Below are positions 9,170 through 16,964 of a stretch of 55,814 bases of DNA, one piece after another (position 1 is the stretch's first letter; every line of letters starts with the position of its first letter). The notes under the pieces are model-generated. The model had not been told where the DNA came from. It worked only from the letters and a program-made list of their open reading frames with translations, and made no database searches. The translations under genes and the position numbers were made by a program. Source of the stretch: Actinomycetota bacterium (GTDB taxonomy: Bacteria; Actinomycetota; Acidimicrobiia; Acidimicrobiales; Poriferisodalaceae); NCBI GenBank assembly GCA_014238065.1, contig JABABU010000023.1, forward strand, positions 1 through 55,814, written 5' to 3'.

Positions 9170-9694
9170 GCTTCCACCTGAACGCCAATAGAAGCCGCCC
9201 TCCCTGGTGAGGAAGTTCGCGTCGACCAACCAACGACGAATCGCTGCATAGTCGTCATGCCAACGACCGACAATCGCGTTCACGTCGAGTTCGGCGTAGC
9301 GCAGACCAGGCTCGAAGTCCTGCGCGATCAGGTCGAGAATTACGAGCCTTTTCGAGTGCTGAGTCGGGAGCGAAATCAATCGGTCTCCACGAACGAAGGT
9401 GGCAATGACACGTTCCGACTCGTCGACAGGAAGCGCCGCCGATGGCGCTGCCGACCTGGCCGCTGCACCAAAGGCATCATCGATGAGTACATGAGTTCCA
9501 TCAGAGCCGACGACCACCAGGCCGGCTGAGGCAAGGCGCGCGATCGCGTCGACTGCGGACCGAGCGTCGATGTCGGCCTTGGCCACCACGTCCTGGAGTT
9601 GCCGCGCGCCGAGCACGAGAGCGGCGACGACCCTTCGGCGCGATTCATCAGCGAGCAGTCCGGCCAGCTTGGCCGCGTCAAGTTGTGCAACCAT
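9158..9694 (-). CDS. DUF2087 protein with N-terminal helix-turn-helix
   Basis: 178 residues in two parts. Residues 1-75 read like an ArsR-type winged helix (LAGLLADESRRRVVAALVLG, then a recognition-helix-like segment). Residues 85-175 form a DUF2087 domain with the usual tail (RWHDDYAAIRRWLVD followed by FLTREGGFYWR). Proteins of this layout are taken to be transcriptional regulators, but the DUF2087 part has no known ligand. The gene is followed on the same strand by no partner and is preceded by a 43-base gap to the cyclic-nucleotide-domain gene. Confidence 0.75.
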   Translation of the reverse strand: MVAQLDAAKLAGLLADESRRRVVAALVLGARQLQDVVAKADIDARSAVDAIARLASAGLVVVGSDGTHVLIDDAFGAAARSAAPSAALPVDESERVIATFVRGDRLISLPTQHSKRLVILDLIAQDFEPGLRYAELDVNAIVGRWHDDYAAIRRWLVDANFLTREGGFYWRSGGSVEA

Positions 9695-9737
9695 CGAACC
9701 TCCGGCGAGCTGCGCGCCAACCGAGGATAGGGCGACC

Positions 9738-10169
9738 TCACCCAGCGATCGATGTCGTTTCTGCAGCGTCGGCAGTCAGTCGCGCCGCTAGCCGCGGATT
9801 GCTATTGACGAGGTTCGCCATCACCAGGCTCGGTATGACGAAGGTTCTGACATTCGTCAGTGCCACTGCGGTCGCTGGAATGGCCCGGCCGTAACTTCCG
9901 GCGTCGCCGAAGACGCCACCGGGACCACAGTCGATGGATGTCTCGCCATCGCTCAACTCGACAAGGCCATCGAACACGACGAAACACCGTCGATCAACTT
10001 GTCCGCCGGTCTGAATCGTCGCGTTCTGGGGGAAGTACATCCGCTGCGCTGCTTTACGCAGAAGCTTCAACTCCGCCGGCACGAGGTCGGCAAAGACAGG
10101 ATGATCGGTGACACGGAGCTTGGCCGAAGGCTTCGCTGAACCAATCAACTTGCTCATCGAAGTTGCCAT
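9738..10169 (-). CDS. Single-domain cyclic-nucleotide-binding-like protein
   Basis: 143 residues from the ATG at 10169. The frame is open further upstream to 10502, but that part overlaps the divergent hydrolase gene and has no family character. Residues 20-125 form a cNMP-binding beta roll: FADLVPAELKLLRKAAQ, then a roll ending in the phosphate-cassette position GGVFGDAGSYGRAIPAT. The cassette keeps the Arg but has Asp where cAMP binders have Glu (FGD instead of FGE), so nucleotide binding is uncertain. There is no DNA-binding domain. It resembles the CRP-type single-domain proteins common in actinobacteria. Confidence 0.7.
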   Translation of the reverse strand: MATSMSKLIGSAKPSAKLRVTDHPVFADLVPAELKLLRKAAQRMYFPQNATIQTGGQVDRRCFVVFDGLVELSDGETSIDCGPGGVFGDAGSYGRAIPATAVALTNVRTFVIPSLVMANLVNSNPRLAARLTADAAETTSIAG

Positions 10170-10222
10170 CTCTGTCCACCAGGCCCGTGTCTCTCGGTAT
10201 CGAGGTTTCTCACTCTCCGTGA

Positions 10223-10232
10223 GAACTAGTTC
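10223..10232. promoter_or_regulatory. Perfect 10-bp palindrome in divergent gap
   Basis: GAACTAGTTC lies in the 237-base gap between the cNMP-domain gene (reverse) and the hydrolase gene (forward). The gap is AT-richer than its surroundings (for example the stretch near 10235-10290). The palindrome could be an operator for either gene, but nothing identifies the protein that would bind it. Confidence 0.3.
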
Positions 10233-10406
10233 ACCATAGTTGCTAAATCGACACCATGTATGTAACAAACACACAAAATTCTGGACGATCTCGGCACAAC
10301 CTCGCCTGACGCCGGCGGCAATAGCAGCCGATGATGCGATGTCGGGCGTAACGTTGCACGTCGTGAGAGGCATGCTCGAGACATCGCTGAGTTTCAGGAC
10401 ACACGC

Positions 10407-11150
10407 GTGCTGACGAGTTTCGCTGACGGCACGATGTTCGGTGAGCGGACCGGGACCAACGCTCCCCGAGTTCTCGGACTCCACGGTTGGGGACGCACAC
10501 ACGCTGACCTGCGGTCGGTGCTCGAGGGGTGTGACGCCATTTCACTCGATCTTCCAGGATTCGGTGCCAGCCCGGAACCCGATCACGGATGGACAACCGA
10601 GGAATACGCAGCAGCGCTGGATCCCGTCATCGACACGATGGAACGGCCCATCGTGATCGTTGCCCACAGTTTCGGTGGGCGCGTCGCAGTGCACGTTGCA
10701 GCACGCCGCCCGGCCTCAGTCGCCGGGCTCGTCCTCTGTGGAGTACCACTCCTCCATCTACAGGGCCGTCCGTCCAGGCCAAAGCTCAGCTTCCGGTTCG
10801 CAAGAAGCCTCAACAAGGTCGGCATCGTCAGCGACGCGAAGATCGAACAACTACGGAACAAGTACGGCAGCGACGACTATCAAAACTCGTCCGGCGTGAT
10901 GCGAGACGTGTTCGTCTCGGCTGTCAACGAGTCCTACGAGACAGTGATGGCCAAAGTGAGCTGCCCCGTCGAACTGGTATGGGGCGACAGAGACACCGCA
11001 GCGCCACCAGACATAGCGGTTCGCTCAGAGATGCTGCTGGCCGATGCACGACTCACCGTGGTCGGCGACGTCGACCACTTTCTGCCCCTCACCAATCCGG
11101 AACCTCTGCGCGAAGCACTCGACCGACGCCGAAGGGCAGCAAGACGATGA
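10407..11150 (+). CDS. Alpha/beta hydrolase linked to Mur ligase gene
   Basis: 247-residue alpha/beta hydrolase starting at GTG. The oxyanion strand is HGWGR (26-30), the nucleophile Ser88 lies in VAHSFGGR, the acid is the Asp in WGDRDTAAPP and the base His is in GDVDHFLPL. The last codons overlap the ATG of the MurF-like gene (ATGA), so the two are translationally coupled. The C-terminal RRRRAARR tail is strongly basic. The pairing with a MurF-like and a Ddl-like enzyme suggests an ester or peptide hydrolase working in cell-wall precursor metabolism; this is inference from context only. Confidence 0.85.
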   Translation: MLTSFADGTMFGERTGTNAPRVLGLHGWGRTHADLRSVLEGCDAISLDLPGFGASPEPDHGWTTEEYAAALDPVIDTMERPIVIVAHSFGGRVAVHVAARRPASVAGLVLCGVPLLHLQGRPSRPKLSFRFARSLNKVGIVSDAKIEQLRNKYGSDDYQNSSGVMRDVFVSAVNESYETVMAKVSCPVELVWGDRDTAAPPDIAVRSEMLLADARLTVVGDVDHFLPLTNPEPLREALDRRRRAARR

Positions 11151-12664
11151 CCGCCATCGTCTTGCTGCTGTTCATCACCTCGGCTCCGATCGCGGGAGCG
11201 CGCTGGCTTCGCGTCGCCCAGCGCGAGCACTACCTCGCAGGCGAGGTCACGAAGTTCGCCGCTCGGTGGTGGAGCACCGGCACCCGCAACCGACTGCTGC
11301 TCGCCGCAGCCGTCGCAGCCACCATTGCCTCTGCCTGGATCCCATGGCTCGCCGTCATCTCGATCGAGGTAACGACGCTCGGACCGCTCGGCCTTTCGAT
11401 GCGCGGCAGAACATCTCACCTCGCCTGGACACGACGGCTGAAAACAGTTGCCGCAGCAACATGTGTGTCGATCGGGATCATCGTCACGGTCGCCATCATC
11501 CTCGGAACCGGCTTGGCGGCCATCGCTGTCGCCGGATTGCTCATGCCGCTGGCACTTGATGCATCGCTGCTCGTTCTCGCACCGTTCGAGAGAAAGGCCG
11601 CCTCCAGGTTCGTCAAGTCAGCACAACGGCGACTCGACCGGGTCGGCCCGATGAGAGTTGCGATCACCGGTTCGTACGGCAAGACCACGATCAAGGGATA
11701 CGTACGACACCTCGCCGGTACATCGAAAGTCATCGTCGCGAGTCCGGCCAGCTTCAACAACACCGGCGGACTGTCACGAACAGTCAACGAGATGCTCGCA
11801 CCCGACACCGAGGTCTTCGTGGCCGAGATGGGTACCTATGGGCCTGGCGAGATTCGCGATCTGTGCTCTTGGGTTCGTCCCGACATCGCCGTGCTGTGCA
11901 ACATCGGGCCGGTCCACCTGGAACGATTCGGTTCGCTCGATGTCATCGTCACATCGAAAGCGGAGATCTTCGAGGGCGCAGCCACATGCATCCTGAACAT
12001 CGATGCGCATGGTCTGACAGACATCGCGGCATCGCTTCGCGCATCGGGTCGGGAGGTGATGACCTGCTCGACATCGCGAAGCTCCTCCGCCGACATCACC
12101 GTGACATCACATGAAACGAGCGCCACCGTCGACATCAGCGGATTCCAACACGAAGTCGCGCTTCCAGCACAAGCAGCCGGTGAGAACGTTGCGTGCGCGA
12201 TCGCCGTCGCTCTCAGCGTCGGCGTCACCATCGAGACTGTCGTCGGGCTGCTCCCGACAATTCCAGGAGCCGACCACCGCTGCGAGGTCTCTGTCACGCC
12301 GACCGGCGTCACCGTGGTTGACGACACCTACAACTCGAACCCGGCCGGCGCCGCAGCCGCGTTGGACGCCCTCGCCGCGGTCGAGACCAGGCGGCGGGTC
12401 GTCGTCACCCCCGGAATGGTCGAACTCGGCAAGCAGCAGGTGCCGGCCAATGCCGACTTCGGAGCAGCAGCCGGAGCACTCGCCAACGATGTCATCATCA
12501 TCGGCGAAACGAACAAGGCCGCCCTCACATCGGGGGCGACCCGCGGAGGAGCCGCCATCCATCACGTCAGGACACGCAACGAAGCTGTCGAGTGGGTGAG
12601 AGCGAACCTCGGCGCTGGCGATGCCGTGCTGTACGAGAACGATCTACCCGACCACTACCCATAG
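11147..12664 (+). CDS. Membrane-anchored MurF-like Mur ligase
   Basis: 505-residue ATP-dependent Mur ligase. The first ~150 residues are hydrophobic with about three to four membrane spans (near 1-20, 50-80, 100-145), which ordinary soluble MurF lacks. The ligase core follows: P-loop ITGSYGKTT (173-181), SFNNTGGLSRTVNE, AEMGTYGPGEI, CNIGPVHLERFGS, and the C-terminal domain with DDTYNSNPAGA. These fit the D-alanyl-D-alanine-adding group. Normal MurF joins D-Ala-D-Ala to UDP-MurNAc-tripeptide. The neighbouring Ddl-like gene supports a dipeptide substrate. As there is no mur/fts cluster around it, it is more likely a dedicated second ligase than the housekeeping MurF. Confidence 0.85.
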   Translation: MTAIVLLLFITSAPIAGARWLRVAQREHYLAGEVTKFAARWWSTGTRNRLLLAAAVAATIASAWIPWLAVISIEVTTLGPLGLSMRGRTSHLAWTRRLKTVAAATCVSIGIIVTVAIILGTGLAAIAVAGLLMPLALDASLLVLAPFERKAASRFVKSAQRRLDRVGPMRVAITGSYGKTTIKGYVRHLAGTSKVIVASPASFNNTGGLSRTVNEMLAPDTEVFVAEMGTYGPGEIRDLCSWVRPDIAVLCNIGPVHLERFGSLDVIVTSKAEIFEGAATCILNIDAHGLTDIAASLRASGREVMTCSTSRSSSADITVTSHETSATVDISGFQHEVALPAQAAGENVACAIAVALSVGVTIETVVGLLPTIPGADHRCEVSVTPTGVTVVDDTYNSNPAGAAAALDALAAVETRRRVVVTPGMVELGKQQVPANADFGAAAGALANDVIIIGETNKAALTSGATRGGAAIHHVRTRNEAVEWVRANLGAGDAVLYENDLPDHYP

Positions 12665-12735
12665 AGGCCGTTGCAGCTTCGTTTTCTGGTCGAGGTGGCC
12701 AGACCTCGACCCGATTGTGCGCCACCATGGGCGCC

Positions 12736-13842
12736 ATGAGTCGCCCAGCCGTCTGCTTCGGCAGCCCATCACCAGAACACGACATCTCGGTTCTCACCGG
12801 ACTGCAAGCCGTGCACGCCCTCGGCGGAGCCGGAGCCGACCCCATCGCCCTCTATTGGTCGAAGTCAGGCGATTGGTACCAGGTGTCATCGTCGCTCGAG
12901 GCCACGGACTTCGCAGATGGGCTCCCACGTAACGCCGAGCCCGTGAAACTGCTCACCGGATCTGAGGGCGGATTTCACACCGAGGGCAGAAGAGGCAAGA
13001 CCCAACTCCTCGACATCGTCGCCGTCGTCAACTGCTGCCACGGCGTTCCGGGAGAAGACGGGACGTTGCAGGCAATGTTCGATCTCGCCGGCGTCCGCTA
13101 CACAGGCCCCAGCCAATGGGGGGCCGCCATCGGTATGGACAAACTCGCGTTCTCTGCCGCTATGGCCACAGCCAACATCCCATCGCTCGACACCTGGGCA
13201 CTCACCGATTCGACAGAGGTTCCGGGTCCCGGCCCTTTCATCGTCAAGCCGCGATTCGGGGGGAGTTCGATCGGTATCGAAGTCGCCCAAGACCTCGACA
13301 CCGCGAAAGCGCTCGCACGTTCGCAGCCCCTGCTCAGAGAGGGCGCGATCCTCCAGCGGTATCTCGCCGACGCCATAGATCTGAACATCAGCGTGAAGAC
13401 GTGCCCTGACCGCGCGTTCTCGGTCATCGAGAAACCACTTCGCGCGCCCGATGGACACATCTACACATATGTCGAGAAGTATCTCGATGGCGGCGCAGCA
13501 GGGATGGCGTCTGCTCCACGTGAGATGCCGGCCGAACTGGATCCGAAGATCGAAGGTCGGCTCAGGTCATACGCCGATGCAGTCATGGACGTCGCCCTGG
13601 TGCGGTCAGTTGCCAGGATCGACTTTCTTCTCGACGGTTCGAGCCTGTATGTCAATGAGATCAACACGACGCCCGGATCGTTGAGTTGGTATTTCTGGGC
13701 CCACGAGGGCATCCCGTTCGCCGGCTTGCTCCAGCAGATGTTGCAAGAAGCTGCTTCGGGCCCGACCCGCCGCTTCCGCACCGACGGCGCCGACGGCGTC
13801 GCCCTACGAGGCGCTGGAGGCATGGCCAGAAAACTGGCGTAG
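12736..13842 (+). CDS. D-alanine--D-alanine ligase-like ATP-grasp protein
   Basis: 368 residues from the second of two close ATGs (12727 and 12736); the first would add only MGA. The N-terminal lobe has FGSPSPEHDISVLTG (about 8-22) in place of the GGxSxEHxVS loop. CCHGVPGEDG matches the ligase HGxxGEDG motif, and the ATP-grasp core follows with KPRFGGSSIG and VNEINTTPGS. The last motif differs from the housekeeping and VanA type NEVNTxPGFT and is continued by LSWYFWAHEGI, so substrate choice may differ from plain D-Ala-D-Ala. It lies 71 bases after the MurF-like gene on the same strand, so the two probably act in sequence. Confidence 0.87.
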   Translation: MSRPAVCFGSPSPEHDISVLTGLQAVHALGGAGADPIALYWSKSGDWYQVSSSLEATDFADGLPRNAEPVKLLTGSEGGFHTEGRRGKTQLLDIVAVVNCCHGVPGEDGTLQAMFDLAGVRYTGPSQWGAAIGMDKLAFSAAMATANIPSLDTWALTDSTEVPGPGPFIVKPRFGGSSIGIEVAQDLDTAKALARSQPLLREGAILQRYLADAIDLNISVKTCPDRAFSVIEKPLRAPDGHIYTYVEKYLDGGAAGMASAPREMPAELDPKIEGRLRSYADAVMDVALVRSVARIDFLLDGSSLYVNEINTTPGSLSWYFWAHEGIPFAGLLQQMLQEAASGPTRRFRTDGADGVALRGAGGMARKLA

Positions 13843-13921
13843 CCCTGCTTGGCGCACGACAACCCGGCTACCTCGATGGGTAGAGCCTGCGTGGCGAATG
13901 AACGCTGCGCCGGAAGGGCGG

Positions 13922-14509
13922 TTACGGCACCAGTGCGTTTCGCAAAAAGGCGGTGAGTTCGCCTCTGGCTTGAGCGAGGGATCGGAGAGTGGGTTCGACT
14001 CCCATCGCCCGCATGACTTCTGGTTCGGATGCAACGCCAAGCACGGCCGAGTACGCGCTGAGCAGAAGTAGTCGCGGCTCGTGTCTGCGAAGCCTTCCCG
14101 CGCTCATCTCGTGTTCGAGGAAGCTGCGGGCCCGTTCCATCAGGTCGTTCATGCCGCTGGCCAGGCGAGTGGTGTGCGGGTCACCGAGGCGGGAGACCTG
14201 TCGAAGGAGGCCGAGAAGTTCGGGGCGACGAGCCGCGATTCGAAACGTTGTTCGCACCACGTTCGCGACGCGTTCGAAGCCCACCAGTCCCTGCGTGTCG
14301 GCTTCCTCGTAGACCTTCACCAGCTCGCTTGCCGTGCGGTCAATCACTGCGCCGAGAAGGCGATCCTTTGACGAGAAGTGGTACAGAATCGCCTGCTTGG
14401 TGATGCCGAGTTCGGTGGCCAAGTCATCAAGCGACGTGCCGTCGAAGCCACGGGTGCCGAAGGCCCCCAGCGCGGCGTCAAGCACACGATCTGGCGTGGA
14501 TGCCACCAT
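13922..14509 (-). CDS. TetR/AcrR family repressor
   Basis: 195-residue TetR regulator from the ATG at 14509 (MVASTPDRVL). The N-terminal helix-turn-helix is clear: VLDAALGAFGTRGFDGTSLD, then LATELGITKQAILYHFSSKD. The larger C-terminal domain would bind a small ligand. The gene is divergent from the acyl-CoA reductase operon across a 54-base gap that holds a palindrome, so it probably represses that operon and itself. An acyl-CoA or fatty-acid ligand is the natural guess. Confidence 0.9.
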   Translation of the reverse strand: MVASTPDRVLDAALGAFGTRGFDGTSLDDLATELGITKQAILYHFSSKDRLLGAVIDRTASELVKVYEEADTQGLVGFERVANVVRTTFRIAARRPELLGLLRQVSRLGDPHTTRLASGMNDLMERARSFLEHEMSAGRLRRHEPRLLLLSAYSAVLGVASEPEVMRAMGVEPTLRSLAQARGELTAFLRNALVP

Positions 14510-14534
14510 GGGTCCCCACCATACAGCACCAGGT

Positions 14535-14550
14535 CTTACCAAATGGTAAG
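14535..14550. promoter_or_regulatory. TetR-type operator, inverted repeat
   Basis: CTTACC-AAAT-GGTAAG is a perfect inverted repeat with 6-bp arms, centred between the tetR start (14509) and the reductase start (14564). Its size and symmetry are typical of TetR operators, in particular the TTACC/GGTAA half-sites seen with several lipid regulators. It lies close enough to both starts to block both promoters. Confidence 0.65.
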
Positions 14551-14563
14551 CAACGTGGTAGAA

Positions 14564-16909
14564 ATGAACTCTGTGATCGCACAAGCGCTCTCTGGCACAC
14601 GCATCGCCATCACGGGCGGCACCGGTTTTCTGGGCACCGCGCTCATCGAACGCCTACTGCGGTCGGTGGACGACTGTCACCTGATCCTCCTCGTCCGCAA
14701 ACCTCGTCGTGGTGATGTGGATCGACGGGTGGAACGCGAGATCCTCCGCAATGACGCTTTCGATCGCCTCCGCGAGGAGTGGGGCGACGACTTCACGGAT
14801 CGTGCATCGTCTCGCATCACCGTCGTCGCAGGTGATGTCGCCATCGACGGTCTCGGGCTGACCGAAGCTGACACCGCAGCATTCTGCAGCGCCGACATCG
14901 TCGTTCACAGCGCGGCGACGGTCTCGTTCGACAATCCACTCGACACGTCAGTCGAGATCAACCTGCTCGGCCCGAACCGCGTCCTGACCGTGTTGCAGGA
15001 AGCAAACGTCAGTCCACATCTGATTTCGGTCTCGACGTGCTACGTGGCGGGCAACCGCCGCGGCAAGGCAAGCGAAGAGTTCCTTTCCGACTCGCCGTTC
15101 CACATCAAGGTCGACTGGGAAGCCGAGGTCGACGCGGCCCGACGTACCAGAGCCGACCTCGACGCAACGAGCCGAACGCCCGACATGTTGAAACGGTTCG
15201 GGAAAGAGGCACGGGACGAACTCGGCGCAGCCGGCGTTCCCCTCCTGAGCGCCAAGAGCGAGCAACGCCGCGAAGAATGGGTCGACGACAAGATGGTCGA
15301 GGCCGGGCGAAGTCGAGCCACGAGCCTCGGATGGCCCGACGTCTACACCTACTCGAAGGCCCTGGGAGAGCAGGCGCTGCTCGAAATTCACGGCGACATC
15401 CCGCTCACGGTTGTTCGCCCCTCGATCATCGAGTCGGCGTGGTCTGAGCCGAAGCCTGGCTGGATCCGCGGCTTCAGGATGGCCGAGCCCCTGATCGTCT
15501 CGTTCGCCAAGGGTGAACTCGACCAGTTCCCTGGCTATCCGGAGGGCATCATCGACGTCATTCCGGTCGACATGGTCGCTGCAGCCATCTGTGCCGTCGC
15601 CGCCAAGGGACCCGCCCCTTCTCCGAGCATCTACCAAGTCGCGTCCGGATCGGTGAATCCGCTCCTCTACAAGGTGCTCACGTCCACAGTCCAGAAGTGG
15701 TTCACGGACAACCCGATCTATGACCCGAACGGTAACCCGATCGCCGTCAACGACTGGGTCTTCACTGGTGCCGCTGGTCTCGAAGAAAAGCTCGAACGAA
15801 TCCAGACAGCTTTCGACAAGATCGGACTCGTCGTCAATGCCCTGCCCATCCGGGGCACCAAGGCCAAGATCGCCGAGAAGATGACCGAGAAGCGGAGAAT
15901 TCTCGACCAAGCACATGGCTACATCCAGATCTACGGGGCCTACGGTCGCTGCGAGGCGCTGTACCAGATCGACCGCCTCATGGCCCTGTGGGACGAACTC
16001 GACCAAGACGATCGCGCCGACTTCAGCTTCAACCCATCCGAGATCGATTGGACCCACTACATCACCAACATCCACCTGCCCACGGTCGTGATTCAGGCCA
16101 GGGTGAAGATGACGCCCGACAAGCGCATCGGGCCATCGCGCGAAAGTCGGCTGCGCGCACAAGTGCTCGCCCCTGAGCGCCACTTCGCTGCCTTCGATCT
16201 GGAGAACACGCTCATTGCGTCAAACGTCGTCGAGAGCTATTCGTGGCTTGCCACCCGGCGCCTCGACCCGGCAGCCCGAGTCAGATTCGCGTTGAAGACG
16301 CTGGGTGAGGCTCCGTCATTGTGGACCCGCGATCGACGCGACCGTACCGATTTCCTTCGCCACTTCTACCGTCGATACGACGGTGCTCCCGTCGATCTGC
16401 TCGACGAAGACGCCCAAGAACTCCTGAGTCAGCTCATCATCACGAAGTCGTTTCCTGGAGGCATCCGCCGAATCAGAGAGCACAGGGCAGCCGGCCACAA
16501 AACCGTGCTCATCACTGGCGCTCTCGACCTCGCCGTGAAACCACTCGAGCCACTGTTCGACGAGATCATCGCCGCACGCGTCGATTCGGTCGGCGGCACC
16601 TACACCGGTGAGATGCTCGACGTTCCGCCAATCGGTGAGGTACGCGCTCAGGTCATGTTGGCGTGGGCTTCGAGCCACGGTCTCGACCCGGACCAGGGTG
16701 TCGCATACGCCGACGCGGCCTCCGATCTCCCGATGCTCGAAGCCGTCGGTTTCCCAGTTGCGGTGAATCCCGAGACTCGCCTGATCAACATCGCCGAGAA
16801 ACGGGGCTGGCTCACCGAGAACTGGGGCAGAGCGCCAGGCGGACCGAAGCCGTTGTTCCCGATCGGCCGACAGGTTCGCACCACCAAACGGCGCAAGGTC
16901 GCGTCATGA
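14564..16909 (+). CDS. Fatty acyl-CoA reductase fused to HAD-IB phosphatase
   Basis: 781-residue fusion. Residues about 8-520 are an extended-SDR male-sterility-type acyl-CoA reductase: the NADP motif ITGGTGFLGTALIERLL (15-31), then HSAATVSFDNPL and catalytic Tyr261/Lys265 in YTYSK, with the FAR C-terminal part following. Residues about 540-760 are a SerB-like HAD domain: motif I is D545-L-E547-N-T (Glu in place of the second Asp), and motif IV is YADAASDLPMLE. The reductase half should reduce long acyl-CoA to fatty aldehyde or alcohol with NADPH. The phosphatase half may act on a phosphorylated lipid. The downstream LarA-like and PlsC genes suggest a complex-lipid pathway. I start at 14564 because an earlier in-frame ATG lies inside the operator. 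Confidence 0.88.
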   Translation: MNSVIAQALSGTRIAITGGTGFLGTALIERLLRSVDDCHLILLVRKPRRGDVDRRVEREILRNDAFDRLREEWGDDFTDRASSRITVVAGDVAIDGLGLTEADTAAFCSADIVVHSAATVSFDNPLDTSVEINLLGPNRVLTVLQEANVSPHLISVSTCYVAGNRRGKASEEFLSDSPFHIKVDWEAEVDAARRTRADLDATSRTPDMLKRFGKEARDELGAAGVPLLSAKSEQRREEWVDDKMVEAGRSRATSLGWPDVYTYSKALGEQALLEIHGDIPLTVVRPSIIESAWSEPKPGWIRGFRMAEPLIVSFAKGELDQFPGYPEGIIDVIPVDMVAAAICAVAAKGPAPSPSIYQVASGSVNPLLYKVLTSTVQKWFTDNPIYDPNGNPIAVNDWVFTGAAGLEEKLERIQTAFDKIGLVVNALPIRGTKAKIAEKMTEKRRILDQAHGYIQIYGAYGRCEALYQIDRLMALWDELDQDDRADFSFNPSEIDWTHYITNIHLPTVVIQARVKMTPDKRIGPSRESRLRAQVLAPERHFAAFDLENTLIASNVVESYSWLATRRLDPAARVRFALKTLGEAPSLWTRDRRDRTDFLRHFYRRYDGAPVDLLDEDAQELLSQLIITKSFPGGIRRIREHRAAGHKTVLITGALDLAVKPLEPLFDEIIAARVDSVGGTYTGEMLDVPPIGEVRAQVMLAWASSHGLDPDQGVAYADAASDLPMLEAVGFPVAVNPETRLINIAEKRGWLTENWGRAPGGPKPLFPIGRQVRTTKRRKVAS

Positions 16910-16964
16910 ACACCGTGCCAGCCAACATCATCCCCTACAGCACGACACGTGAGGAACACGCACG

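Noticed and set aside
13860..13925. Possible tRNA from a GGTAGAGCC-like segment
   Set aside because: No cloverleaf can be drawn and the spacing of the D-arm and anticodon arm is wrong.
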